64,000 nt of DNA from Snodgrassella alvi (GTDB lineage Bacteria > Pseudomonadota > Gammaproteobacteria > Burkholderiales > Neisseriaceae). The position numbers and the translations under genes are program-made. The stretch is taken from positions 248,001 to 312,000 of the forward strand of contig NZ_MEIK01000040.1 in assembly GCF_002777855.1 (NCBI RefSeq). The letters are read 5' to 3'. The first letter of the stretch is position 1; every line of letters begins with the position of its first letter. The notes beneath the pieces were generated by a model. The model ran no database searches. It saw nothing but the letters and a program-made list of their open reading frames with translations, and was not told the DNA's origin. This document shows, in pieces, positions 31,003-39,917 of the stretch.

Positions 31003-31398
31003 TTATGCTTTGTCCAAATGATTGAGAATATCCAAAGCCGGTGCTACATCAGTTTCTGCAACAAAGATATGATCATGATAATAGCCGGCCACTACATTAC
31101 AGCTAATATTCTGCTGTGCCAGAGCGCGAGAAAAAGCGGCGGTAAGTCCTACAGCAGACAGAGAAGAATGCACCTTCAAGGTAATCCAGCCGGCAACATA
31201 GTCATAGCTTAGCTGATGCTCATCAGCCACAGCCTGAGGCAGGATCAGCGTAGTTCCCTCACTTTCCTGCACAGTAGCCACAGCAGCAGACAGCAATTCA
31301 GCCACCGGCTGCTTTACGGTACAGAACACATATCTGCCCGCATTATGCTGCGGCGCTGCCGATCGCAGCAAAACATGCAAATTACTTTCACCAGACAT
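31003..31398 (-). CDS. ACT-domain protein (DUF2241-like)
   Basis: Small cytoplasmic protein of 131 residues resembling the ACT_7/DUF2241 group. Segments such as GRYVFCTVKQPV, GWITLKVHSSLSAVGLTAAFS and YHDHIFVAETDVAPALDIL show the paired ACT-like beta-alpha-beta folds. Such proteins bind amino acids, but the ligand is unknown. The start is chosen at MSGESN because AGGGGAAG lies just upstream; the longer frame has no site. tyrA lies upstream on the same strand but a terminator lies between. Confidence 0.8.
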   Translation of the reverse strand: MSGESNLHVLLRSAAPQHNAGRYVFCTVKQPVAELLSAAVATVQESEGTTLILPQAVADEHQLSYDYVAGWITLKVHSSLSAVGLTAAFSRALAQQNISCNVVAGYYHDHIFVAETDVAPALDILNHLDKA

Positions 31399-31525
31399 AA
31401 TCTTCCCCTGAGTCTGAATATAAAACAACTATCCTAACAGCATTCATATACCAACAAAAGCTTAGGCTTATATTTTTCCAGCTTTCCGACATTACTTCGC
31501 TATTTAAAACCAAATATCCGGAATG

Positions 31526-31613
31526 CACCTCTTAAGTAACAAACAAAATACAACTAAGAGGTGAATCGAATATGACTTATAAAAATTCCTTTAGCATACT
31601 AAAAAACAGATAA
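31526..31613 (+). other. Inverted repeat hiding a ribosome site, with a 13-codon reading frame
   Basis: CACCTCTTA and TAAGAGGTG form a 9-base inverted repeat with a 20-base loop. The second arm is a ribosome-site-like AGAGGTG, 8 bases before an ATG that opens a 13-codon frame (MTYKNSFSILKNR, stop). A leader peptide or a protein operator are both possible; there is no proof of translation. Confidence 0.3.
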
Positions 31614-31700
31614 AAAAATGCGCACACGATTAAGTGTGCGCCAAGTCTACAAAGGAGAAATAGAGGAGAAACTGTTAAACCAACTAGGAGCTGATTTAAC
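31612..31700 (-). ncRNA. Candidate small regulatory RNA with anti-Shine-Dalgarno motifs
   Basis: About 89 nt on the minus strand. The 5' end would form a stem GUUAAAUC / GGUUUAAC whose loop contains GCUCCU. A pyrimidine-rich single-stranded part follows with two UCUCCU motifs, then a terminator hairpin GCGCACAC / GUGUGCGC (6-base loop) and seven U. A promoter TTGCTA-17-CATAAT lies at the right distance upstream. No convincing coding frame exists. The layout resembles the neisserial NmsR/NgncR_162-163 type of sRNA, which represses mRNAs by pairing with ribosome sites; homology is not shown. Confidence 0.65.
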
Positions 31701-31707
31701 GAAGCGA

Positions 31708-31736
31708 ATTATGCCTCAACTACGCCTGCATAGCAA
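31708..31736 (-). promoter_or_regulatory. Promoter of the candidate sRNA
   Basis: Minus-strand TTGCTA, 17 bases, CATAAT; the predicted start (about 31700) coincides with the first base of the 5' stem-loop. It lies about 140 bases beyond the tyrA stop. Confidence 0.65.
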
Positions 31737-31873
31737 GTCATATTTTGTATTAATTCGACAAAATAAGGTTATTTTAATTAAAAATACCGCAAAATTCATT
31801 AACTGCATCTAACTTGTGCTGAAAAAATATCAAAAAAGACTTTATCTTACTATCACTTAGCCATACCAAGGTA

Positions 31874-32770
31874 TTATCTGCCTGCCGGCACACCTGCTGT
31901 AGCCTGAATCTGCTCATTTTGCCAGCTTTCGCGGATTTTTTGTGCCTTTGCAAAAAAAGCCGTGAGCTTCTGCGCATCACCATCTTGCAGGCATTGCTTC
32001 AAATACGCCAGCTCCTGCTGTTGTTTCTCAAGCAGACCAGCAAGCACCTGTCGGTTCGCCAAACAAATATCCGTCCAGATCTGCGGATGACTGGCGGCAA
32101 TTCGGGTGAAATCCCGAAAACCGCTACCAGCAAATTGTAACAGCTCATCCGCATTAGCTGCTTCCGCCAGCTGATGCACATAGGCATAAGCCAGCATATG
32201 CGGCAAATGGCTTACAGCAGCAAAAATCGCATCATGTCTGGCTGCATCCAGATAATAAATTTGCGCCTGCACCGCTTGCCACATTGCTTCCACAGCCTGC
32301 AAAGCCGTTTTATCCTGCTGCTCATGAGCACAGATAATACATTTTTTTGCAGCAAACAAGCCAAACTGTGCTGCCAGCGCCCCATGACGGTCGGAACCAG
32401 CAATCGGATGTGCCGCCACACAGCGCTCATAATGCTGTGGCAACTCAGCAGCAAAAGCCTGCAAAGCCAGCTGCTTAGTACTGCCCACATCAGTGACAAT
32501 ACATCTATCTGGCAAAAATGGCGCAAGCTGGCGGCAGATAATCGGCAAAGTATTAACTGGCGTAGCGATGAGCACCATATCGGCATCAGCCATACTTTCT
32601 GCATTAATGCATTCGTAGGCACAATCAATTACACGTCGCTCTAGAGCCCGCGTCAGATTGTCAGCATCAATATCAATACCAACCACCTCTTCCACCCGAG
32701 CCGCCCGTTTTAAATCCAGTGCCAGCGAACCACCTATCAGCCCTACCCCAATCAGCACCAGCCTATGCAT
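31874..32770 (-). CDS. tyrA: Prephenate dehydrogenase
   Basis: NAD(P)-dependent oxidative decarboxylation of prephenate to hydroxyphenylpyruvate for tyrosine. The chosen ATG gives 298 residues starting MHRLVLIGVGLIGGSLALDL (the nucleotide-binding loop). Later IVTDVGSTKQ, AAHPIAGSDRHG, FAAVSHLPHMLAY and GSGFRDFTRIA are TyrA signatures. No chorismate mutase or ACT domain is attached, so it is the monofunctional type. A GTG nine codons earlier is possible but lacks a ribosome site. An exonuclease gene lies upstream. Confidence 0.95.
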   Translation of the reverse strand: MHRLVLIGVGLIGGSLALDLKRAARVEEVVGIDIDADNLTRALERRVIDCAYECINAESMADADMVLIATPVNTLPIICRQLAPFLPDRCIVTDVGSTKQLALQAFAAELPQHYERCVAAHPIAGSDRHGALAAQFGLFAAKKCIICAHEQQDKTALQAVEAMWQAVQAQIYYLDAARHDAIFAAVSHLPHMLAYAYVHQLAEAANADELLQFAGSGFRDFTRIAASHPQIWTDICLANRQVLAGLLEKQQQELAYLKQCLQDGDAQKLTAFFAKAQKIRESWQNEQIQATAGVPAGR

Positions 32771-32834
32771 ACTTATCTCAGCAATCATTCTATCCACAAC
32801 ATCATTACCGTGTCCGGCTTATCAACTTTCATCA

Positions 32835-33635
32835 TCAGAGTGGCCGTCCCCATGCATCCAGAAATTCCTGCCAGTGCGGCGCCTGCAATCCTTTCAGGTA
32901 AACCTTCAGACCACGGATTTCCTGTTCGTATTCATCGGCATTCAGAAAACCACGCAACAGATTAAAACGCAGATACATCAAATAAGTATTAGCAGCATCT
33001 GTCTCGCAATACTGCCGAATCTGGGTTAATTCTCCCTGCTGATATGCAGCCCAGACCTTACTGCCATCCATCCCCAGCTTACCCGGAAAACCACACAGCT
33101 TAGCCATATCATCCAACGGAACACAGGCTCGCGCTTGATAGAGAGAAAGCAAATCCATCAAATCACAATGACGTGCATGATAGCGGCTGATATAGTTGTT
33201 CCATTTGAAATCTCGGCTGTCACCAAAATCCCCTTCCCCCATATCCCAGTAACGAGCGGCACTGATACCATAAATTAGCGCACGATAATGCAACACCGGT
33301 AAATCAAATCCACCACCATTCCAACTCACCAATTGCGGCGTATGTGTTTCAATCAACTCAAAAAAACGTGCAATAAGCGTTTCTTCACTATCTTCTGGCG
33401 TGCCAATACTACCAACATGAATCTTTTCTGCCCCCCAGCGCATACAGCATGAAATGGCTACCACCTGCTGCAAATGCAGCTGCATAAAATCATTACCGCC
33501 AGTTTTTGCCCTTCGCTGCTGCAAAGCAAACTCCACCACATCGGCATCACTTACTTCCGCCGGCAAATGATGAAGTACCCGGATACCGGCCACATCAGGC
33601 ACGGTTTCAATATCGAAAGCCAAAATCGGATTCAT
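32835..33635 (-). CDS. Predicted 3'-5' exonuclease, PolB-exonuclease-like
   Basis: DEDD-type exonuclease of 266 residues. Exo I is AFDIETVPD (D8, E10), Exo II is SWNGGGFDLPVL, and Exo III is YCETDAANTYLMY. It resembles the stand-alone PolB-like exonuclease family (PF10108). A role in DNA or RNA processing is expected; the substrate is unknown. Next to tyrA with 64 bases between. Confidence 0.88.
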   Translation of the reverse strand: MNPILAFDIETVPDVAGIRVLHHLPAEVSDADVVEFALQQRRAKTGGNDFMQLHLQQVVAISCCMRWGAEKIHVGSIGTPEDSEETLIARFFELIETHTPQLVSWNGGGFDLPVLHYRALIYGISAARYWDMGEGDFGDSRDFKWNNYISRYHARHCDLMDLLSLYQARACVPLDDMAKLCGFPGKLGMDGSKVWAAYQQGELTQIRQYCETDAANTYLMYLRFNLLRGFLNADEYEQEIRGLKVYLKGLQAPHWQEFLDAWGRPL

Positions 33636-33960
33636 GGCAATGGTTCACATTGATTAACGAAAGAGTATTGTGGCATGAAGCAAGAAGCCGCGCCATACGT
33701 TTTAGCCTCAAAACAGTATTACAACACGGTCAGGATTGTTTTATACTCACAATCAGTCAGAACCAGTGAAAAATGCAGAAAACCCTAAACTCAGAATCAT
33801 TTTTCTAGCAGCCAGATAGATTTACTTGCCGTATGATTTAAGCCTGTTTTAGCAACAAAATAGCAGCATTTTTCACGCTCATACTGACACATACTTCACA
33901 GGCTGGGCATAATGGCCACAGATTATCAATAACCCCTTATTAACTCATTCTCAGACATTT
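33636..33960. other. Divergent intergenic region
   Basis: 325 bases between the exonuclease and the DsbC-like gene. I see no gene, tRNA, or clear hairpin; promoters must lie here but none stands out. Confidence 0.5.
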
Positions 33961-34812
33961 ATGATAAACAAAATCCGCTTATGGCAATGGCTTGTTCCTT
34001 TACTGGCCATACCTGTCCTCGCCTCTTGCGACGGTACTCCCGTTCATAATATAGACAAAACCGCCAGTGCCACATCCGGTATCAGTGCCCCAGCATCAGC
34101 CAATAAAGCTGCTGCAGTTGGTGCGGCAGTAGATGACGCAACCAATAAAAAAATTAGCGATAATCTGTCCAAAAACATGCAAAAAGCATTTAAAAGCTCA
34201 GAGTTAAACGTTCAGAGTATCTATACCACTCCATTTAAAGGTATATATGAAGTGGTAATCACCGGTAATCAGATTATCTATACTGATGAAAATGCCGATT
34301 ACATCATGCTGGGTAATCTGATTGATCTCAAACACCATCAGAATCTGACGGAGCAACGTATGAGTGATTTATCAAAAATAGATTTTGACCAGTTACCACT
34401 GGATAAAGCAATCAAAGAAGTACGTGGCAACGGCACGCGGGTAATGGCAGTATTCTCCGACCCAGATTGCCCTTTCTGTAAAAAACTGGAAGAAGAATTC
34501 GCCCAGATTGATAACCTCACAGTTTATACTTTCCTCATGCCGGTACCCGATCTACATCCAGGCGCACAGAAAAAAGCAGTACAAATATGGTGTCAGAAAG
34601 AACGCACCACCGCCTGGACAGAATGGATGCGTCATGGCAAGGAACCAGCCAGCGTAGCCAATTGCAGCAACCCCGTAGAAGACACCATGAAGCTAGGCAA
34701 TAAATTTGGTTTTGATGGTACCCCCACCATGGTATTTCCGAACGGCAAAACCATTTCCGGCCTAATGCGTAAAAATGAACTGGAGCAGGAATTAATCAAA
34801 AATCAGAAATAA
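33961..34812 (+). CDS. dsbC: DsbC-like thiol:disulfide interchange lipoprotein
   Basis: Periplasmic disulfide isomerase of 283 residues. The signal peptide ends with lipobox VLASC (C23), so the mature protein is probably lipid-anchored, as neisserial DsbC-type proteins may be. An Ala/Ser-rich linker follows, then an N-terminal dimerisation-like domain (about 75-140), then the thioredoxin fold with C170-PF-C173 in DPDCPFCKK. The cis-proline loop is GTPTMVF. A further Cys pair (IWCQKE, VANCSN) matches the second disulfide of DsbC. A strong terminator follows. Confidence 0.9.
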   Translation: MINKIRLWQWLVPLLAIPVLASCDGTPVHNIDKTASATSGISAPASANKAAAVGAAVDDATNKKISDNLSKNMQKAFKSSELNVQSIYTTPFKGIYEVVITGNQIIYTDENADYIMLGNLIDLKHHQNLTEQRMSDLSKIDFDQLPLDKAIKEVRGNGTRVMAVFSDPDCPFCKKLEEEFAQIDNLTVYTFLMPVPDLHPGAQKKAVQIWCQKERTTAWTEWMRHGKEPASVANCSNPVEDTMKLGNKFGFDGTPTMVFPNGKTISGLMRKNELEQELIKNQK

Positions 34813-34830
34813 AAACTGGTCACGCGCAAA

Positions 34831-34857
34831 AGCAGCCGTAAGCGGCTGCTTTTTTTA
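34831..34857 (+). terminator. Intrinsic terminator after dsbC
   Basis: AGCAGCCG / CGGCTGCT stem with a TAAG loop and T7. Confidence 0.92.
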
Positions 34858-34957
34858 TTCTGTTTTGAAAAAGTAGCATCCAACTATTTAGCGAATCAGT
34901 TTGAAAAGAGCAGTGAGCACACTTATATCTTACTTTAATCAACGCTAGCATATCATC

Positions 34958-34986
34958 TTGTCAAAACAAGCTATTGTACCTATTAT
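34958..34986 (+). promoter_or_regulatory. Promoter of the DUF488 gene
   Basis: TTGTCA, 17 bases, TATTAT. The predicted start lies about 24 bases before the start codon. Confidence 0.7.
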
Positions 34987-35016
34987 TAATTAAATTCAGA
35001 TTCTCCCCCAGCAACC

Positions 35017-35373
35017 ATGTATAACATTGAGCGTGTCTACACCTATCAGCAACAACAGCCAGCTGTATTGATTGACCGCCTGTGGCCGCGTGGTATCAGC
35101 AAAACCAGAATGAACAACGTTTTATGGCTAAAAACCGTTGCACCTTCCAGCGAGCTGCGACAGTGGCTACATCAGCAGCCCAATACCCGCTATGGTGAAC
35201 TTTGCTTACGCTACCAGCAGGAACTGAAGCAGCCACCACAGCAACAAGCCTTGCAGAAGCTACAACAACTGCATCAGCAGCACCAGCAATTATGGCTGCT
35301 AACCGCAGTTAAAGATATTACCCACAGCCATGTACCAATATTACTGGCACAATTACAAAATAGAGCCAGTTAG
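35017..35373 (+). CDS. DUF488 family protein (YeaO-like)
   Basis: Short cytoplasmic protein of 118 residues. The family core IDRLWPRGISK is at about 19-29 and LWLLTAVKDITHSHVPILL near the end, matching DUF488. Function is not known. The middle is unusually rich in glutamine, with several QQQ and QLHQQHQQ stretches from about 70 to 95. No Shine-Dalgarno site is clear. Single gene with its own promoter; no terminator seen. Confidence 0.85.
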   Translation: MYNIERVYTYQQQQPAVLIDRLWPRGISKTRMNNVLWLKTVAPSSELRQWLHQQPNTRYGELCLRYQQELKQPPQQQALQKLQQLHQQHQQLWLLTAVKDITHSHVPILLAQLQNRAS

Positions 35374-36334
35374 AAAACAGTAAAAAGCTGTCTGATATGT
35401 GGACACCGCCATCGAGCCAAGGTTGTCATAAGATTTCAAAGGAAATTCACTGGGCGGGAACAGTAATTCCGCGCTAAAGGCTTTGGGATTCCAGATTGCT
35501 TTCAGGTCGTCGTGCTGAAAAGATTCAAACATTAGTAAACAGACTCAAAAATCTGAAAGAAAACCATCAAAAAATATTGTGTTAGTAAATGAAGATCAAT
35601 AATTTAGAATAAATCCCATTAAGAAAATATTTATGGGATTTTATAAGAAAAAATAAAATTTTTTACATCAATAAAATATTGAACAAATTGAATAAAGAAA
35701 TAAGAAAAAGAATTTTGTTAATACCCCATAAGATAGGGGTTGATTTCAAATAGTGTCTTGGATTTGAAATATGTTTATAAAAAAATTCTTGTAAAAAACT
35801 AATCTTAAAATGCGAAATTTATTACGGCGTATTTGCTATAGAATATGTCAATGCTTTAATATGAATATTACTTTTATATTTTATTATTATAATTCATTGA
35901 TTTATTGATTATATATCAATAGATATAATCATGGTATAAATTCTTAAGATGCAGCCAATTCTTTTTTGATTTGATTAAAGAAAAGTCAGACAAAAACCTA
36001 ATTTTTTAATATCTATCAAAGATTAAGTTTTAATGTCAATTAATTTCTAATGGATAATCAATCTTCATTTTATATAGATGTATAAAATGACAAGGCGAAT
36101 TGCGTCAAAATACAGTTATATCCATGAAAAACTGGAGAAAATGCAATCTGAACTGCTTAACTGTGGTACCTTTTCCCAGTGACAGATCAGATATTATTAT
36201 TGAGCTGTTATAAGCGCATATTCGGGAAGTCAGTTCATCTGAAACATAAATAACCTATGTCTGAAACAAATACCCGGCCGAAAATTACTTTCTGACCAGG
36301 TATTAAATTATATTCTTGTATTAAGTTCCGTCGC
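35374..36334. other. 960-base AT-rich region without genes
   Basis: The longest non-coding stretch in the window. After about 200 bases of ordinary composition it becomes very AT-rich. Inverted repeats are AAATCCCAT/ATGGGATTT (35611-35641), ATTTCAAAT/ATTTGAAAT (35743-35770) and GATTATAT/ATATAATC (35907-35930). Only short frames exist: an open stretch containing SGRRAEKIQTLVNRLKN near 35500-35580, without a start, and 34 codons at 36078-36182. I recognise neither. It looks like a decayed locus or a regulatory/chromosome-structure region. Confidence 0.6.
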
Positions 36335-37207
36335 TCAGGCTGCATCAGCACCAGACTGCGAACGTAATAGTTGAATCAAGCGCACAATACGTTCTTTCAT
36401 TTCTCGCCGGTCGACAATCTGGTCAATGGCACCCTTATCCAGCAGAAACTCTGCCCGCTGGAATCCCTCCGGTAAAGTCTCACGCACTGTCTGTTCAATC
36501 ACACGCGGACCGGCAAAGCCAATCAGTGCATTCGGCTCCGCCAGTACCACATCGCCGATAAAGGCAAAGCTCGCAGAAACACCACCCATAGTAGGATTGG
36601 TCAATACCGAAATAAAGGGCAGCGATTTATCCGTCAGCAGATGCAGAGAAGCACAGGTTTTGGCCATCTGCATTAGCGAATTCAAGCCTTCTTGCATCCG
36701 TGCCCCACCAGAAGCAGCCACACAGATAAAAGTACAGTTATGTTTTACCGCTTCACGCACACCACGCACAAAACGTTCACCCACAACGGAGCCCATAGAC
36801 CCGCCGATGAAATTGAATTCAAAAGCAGCTATTACAACCGGTACGCCATTCATGGTACCACGCTTCACCACCAGCGCATCATCCTCTTGCGTCAGTTTGC
36901 GAGCAGTACTCAGACGGTCTGTATATTTTTTGCTGTCTCGGAACTTAAGAATATCAATCGGTTTAATATCAGCACCAATTTCATACTGTTTACCTTCATC
37001 CAGCATCAAGTGAATACGCTCACGCGCCGAAACCGGATTATGGTAGCCGCACTTTGGGCACACTTCCATGTTTTTCTTCAAATCCGTGGCATACAAAGTC
37101 GCCGCACAAGACGGACATTTTTGCCATAAACCTTCAGGAATACCGCCGGATTTGGCCACAGGATCTTTTTTAATCTTGGGTGGCAGGATTTTATCTAACC
37201 AACTCAT
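36335..37207 (-). CDS. accD: Acetyl-CoA carboxylase carboxyltransferase subunit beta
   Basis: Beta half of the carboxyltransferase that makes malonyl-CoA. The 290 residues start [14 protein letters not shown] after an AGGA site. An N-terminal four-cysteine zinc ribbon is [13 protein letters not shown]...CPKCGYHNP, and the crotonase-fold body shows [33 protein letters not shown] and [13 protein letters not shown]. The trpA-accD neighbourhood is common in proteobacteria. Confidence 0.97.
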   Translation of the reverse strand: MSWLDKILPPKIKKDPVAKSGGIPEGLWQKCPSCAATLYATDLKKNMEVCPKCGYHNPVSARERIHLMLDEGKQYEIGADIKPIDILKFRDSKKYTDRLSTARKLTQEDDALVVKRGTMNGVPVVIAAFEFNFIGGSMGSVVGERFVRGVREAVKHNCTFICVAASGGARMQEGLNSLMQMAKTCASLHLLTDKSLPFISVLTNPTMGGVSASFAFIGDVVLAEPNALIGFAGPRVIEQTVRETLPEGFQRAEFLLDKGAIDQIVDRREMKERIVRLIQLLRSQSGADAA

Positions 37208-37274
37208 ACTTTCATTCCTGGTTATTACCGTCCGCATACTTCTCACGGGCGGCAGAATTAGGATTGCACGCAGA

Positions 37275-38060
37275 TTATTTCAGCGCCTGTCTCAGCTCGG
37301 CCACTACTGGTGCGAGCGCCTCAGCTTCATGGCCTGCATGCTCAGCAATCGTCTGTACAAAGCGGCTGCCCACAATCACTGCATCTGCTACTGCACCGAT
37401 GCGGCGGGCACTGTCAGCATCGCGGATACCGAAACCCACACCAACAGGCACCTTAATAAACTGGCGTAAATGATCAATTTTACGCGAAACTTCAGTTGTA
37501 TCCAACTGTGATGAACCAGTCACACCTTTCAGTGACACATAATAAACAAAACCACTGGCCTTACTGCCAATCAGTTTAATCCGTTCATCAGTTGTAGTCG
37601 GGGCAATCAGAAAAATACAATCCAGCCCGTGTAATTTCAGCTGTTCATGCAAATCATCAATTGCCTCTGCCGGACAATCTACAGTCAACACACCATCTAC
37701 ACCAGCCTGAGCAGCCTCACGGGCAAACGATGCATAGCCCATATGAAAAACTGGATTCAGGTAGCCCATTAATACCACCGGTGTAGTCTGATTATCCTGT
37801 CTGAACTGTGCCACCACGGACAGCACATCTGTCAGTGACACTTGTTGACGCAAAGCCCGTTCTGATGCAGCTTGAATAACTGGCCCATCTGCCATCGGGT
37901 CGGAGAAAGGTACGCCTAGCTCAATAATATCCGTACCATTGGCAACCAGCGTCTGCATTAGCTTTACGGTAGCAACCGTATTAGGATCGCCACAGGTAAT
38001 ATACGATACCAGAGCAGTACGACCATGCAACTGCTCAAACGTCTGTTGAATTCTACTCAT
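37275..38060 (-). CDS. trpA: Tryptophan synthase alpha chain
   Basis: Cleaves indole-glycerol phosphate to indole and glyceraldehyde 3-phosphate. In 261 residues, catalytic E47 ([12 protein letters not shown]) and D58 (SDPMADGP) match the E. coli pair E49/D60. GVTG and [12 protein letters not shown] form the phosphate site. trpB lies about 3 kb upstream on the same strand, separated by three unrelated genes, so the usual trpBA pairing is split. Confidence 0.97.
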   Translation of the reverse strand: MSRIQQTFEQLHGRTALVSYITCGDPNTVATVKLMQTLVANGTDIIELGVPFSDPMADGPVIQAASERALRQQVSLTDVLSVVAQFRQDNQTTPVVLMGYLNPVFHMGYASFAREAAQAGVDGVLTVDCPAEAIDDLHEQLKLHGLDCIFLIAPTTTDERIKLIGSKASGFVYYVSLKGVTGSSQLDTTEVSRKIDHLRQFIKVPVGVGFGIRDADSARRIGAVADAVIVGSRFVQTIAEHAGHEAEALAPVVAELRQALK

Positions 38061-38219
38061 TTTCCTTATCTACCCTTTTCGAAGTGTGCCAATGCTGCTG
38101 CGACACCAGACGGACATCTATTCTAGCTGCCTCTAGCAACAGCGAAATTCCTGCTAGACTGCAATACTCGCTGTACAGATAATCTCAACTTAATCATAGC
38201 ATGCACCACAGCACATCCT

Positions 38220-39581
38220 TTAATTTTTCATCGACTGCACTGGTGCCGGCACGCGACCGCCGCGATTGATAAACACCTCGCAGGAACCGGATTTTACCGG
38301 CATCACCGGCGCCCGTCCCAGCAGGCCTCCAAACTCTACGTAATCACCAACATCTTTACCGCTAACAGGAATCACTCGCACTGCCGTGGTTTTACTATTA
38401 ATTAATCCGATTGCCGCTTCATCAGCAATAATACCGGCAAGCGTACTCGCCGGTGTATCGCCCGGTACCGCAATCATATCCAGACCTACCGAACACACTG
38501 CGGTCATCGCTTCCAGCTTATCCAGTGTCAATACACCTGCTTCTACAGCGGCTATCATACCTTCATCTTCCGATACCGGTATAAATGCACCACTCAGACC
38601 GCCTACAGCACTAGACGCCATCATACCGCCTTTTTTCACGGCATCATTAAGTAAGGCCAGTGCGGCTGTGGTACCGTGGGTACCGCATACACTCAACCCC
38701 ATTGCTTCCAAAATGCGTGCCACACTATCACCCACTGCTGGAGTAGGTGCCAGTGATAAATCCAGAATACCAAATGGAATACCGAGCATTTTGCTGGCTT
38801 CATGCCCAATTAACTCACCTACGCGAGTAATTTTAAACGCAGTTTTCTTCACCAGCTCGGCCACTTCGGTCAGAGAAAGTCCCTGCGTATTCTGTAATGC
38901 CGCACAAACCACACCCGGTCCGGAAACGCCTACATTAATCACGCAATCCGCCTCGCCGGCACCATGAAAAGCACCAGCCATAAATGGGTTATCCTCCACG
39001 GCATTACAAAACACAACGAGTTTGGCACAGCCAAAGCCCTCTGGCGTGATTTCAGCAGTCTGACGGATGGTTTCGCCCATTAATCTAACGGCATCCATAT
39101 TAATACCGGCACGTGTAGAGCCGATATTCACCGAGCTACACACCACATCAGTACAGGCCATTGCCTTAGGAATGGAACGAATCAACACCTCATCGGCCGG
39201 ACTCATACCCTTATGTACCAGAGCGGAAAAACCACCAATAAACGAAATACCAATGGCTTTGGCAGCCTTATCCAGCGTCTGCGCAATTGATACATAGGAA
39301 TCCGCCCCAGTGGCAGCACCAATCTGTGCAATCGGTGTGACCGCAATGCGTTGATTTACAATAGGCACACCATATTTGGCAGAAAGTTCTGTTGCCGTCT
39401 GCACCAAATTTTTTCCCACCCGCGTAATCTTGTTAAAAATCTTTTCATTGAGGCGGTTAATATCTGTATCAATACAATCATGCAGATCAATACCAATGGT
39501 AATGGTACGCACATCAAAATGCTGGTCAGAGACCATACGCACCGTTTCCAGAATTTCATTATTCTGAATAGAAAACGACAT
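38220..39581 (-). CDS. PFL-family protein, UPF0210 (DUF711)
   Basis: Cytoplasmic protein of 453 residues of the UPF0210/DUF711 family, related in fold to pyruvate formate-lyase-like enzymes. Visible conserved stretches are [36 protein letters not shown]-type loops and [17 protein letters not shown]. The biochemical role is not established. The ATG is preceded by AGGAG, which is partly inside the end of the preceding ACT gene. It always tends to pair with a UPF0237 ACT-domain gene, as it does here, 9 bases apart. Confidence 0.9.
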   Translation of the reverse strand: MSFSIQNNEILETVRMVSDQHFDVRTITIGIDLHDCIDTDINRLNEKIFNKITRVGKNLVQTATELSAKYGVPIVNQRIAVTPIAQIGAATGADSYVSIAQTLDKAAKAIGISFIGGFSALVHKGMSPADEVLIRSIPKAMACTDVVCSSVNIGSTRAGINMDAVRLMGETIRQTAEITPEGFGCAKLVVFCNAVEDNPFMAGAFHGAGEADCVINVGVSGPGVVCAALQNTQGLSLTEVAELVKKTAFKITRVGELIGHEASKMLGIPFGILDLSLAPTPAVGDSVARILEAMGLSVCGTHGTTAALALLNDAVKKGGMMASSAVGGLSGAFIPVSEDEGMIAAVEAGVLTLDKLEAMTAVCSVGLDMIAVPGDTPASTLAGIIADEAAIGLINSKTTAVRVIPVSGKDVGDYVEFGGLLGRAPVMPVKSGSCEVFINRGGRVPAPVQSMKN

Positions 39582-39590
39582 AGACAACTC

Positions 39591-39866
39591 CTAAATCCGA
39601 TGCATAGCATTAAACAGAGCTTCGTCCTGCACACGGATATGCAAACCCCGCTTTTCACCTTCACTGTCCAGAAATTCACTGAACTGCAAACGCGGCATTG
39701 TGCATCGCTCCGTATCCAGCAGAATAATCATAGTGAAATAATCATCCATAAGCTGCTGGCTAATATTCATAATGCTTACCTGATGCTCTGCCAGCAAAGT
39801 GGCAACTTCAGCAACAATACCAATACGGTCCTTACCAATTACTGTCATCACAGCATGACTAGACAT
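39591..39866 (-). CDS. ACT-domain protein, UPF0237
   Basis: Stand-alone ACT domain of 91 residues: SSHAVMTVIGKDRIGIVAEV, NISQQLMDDYFTMIILLD, and a C-terminal variant helix. It resembles the UPF0237 family and glycine-cleavage repressor-like ACT proteins. It probably senses an amino acid and works with the UPF0210 partner that follows. AGGA lies 8 bases before the chosen ATG; a TTG two codons earlier is less likely. Confidence 0.9.
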   Translation of the reverse strand: MSSHAVMTVIGKDRIGIVAEVATLLAEHQVSIMNISQQLMDDYFTMIILLDTERCTMPRLQFSEFLDSEGEKRGLHIRVQDEALFNAMHRI

Positions 39867-39917
39867 ACTCAATCCTATTCACAATAACGATTTCAAATCA
39901 GAAGAGCGCAAACAGTC

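Noticed and set aside
31618-31812. Plus-strand frame of 64 codons at the sRNA locus
   Set aside because: Its ATG lies inside the terminator stem and it has no ribosome site; the minus-strand sRNA explains the structure better.
36078-36182. 34-codon frame beginning MYKMTRRIASKYSY
   Set aside because: Short, no ribosome site and no family likeness; expected by chance in this AT-rich gap.
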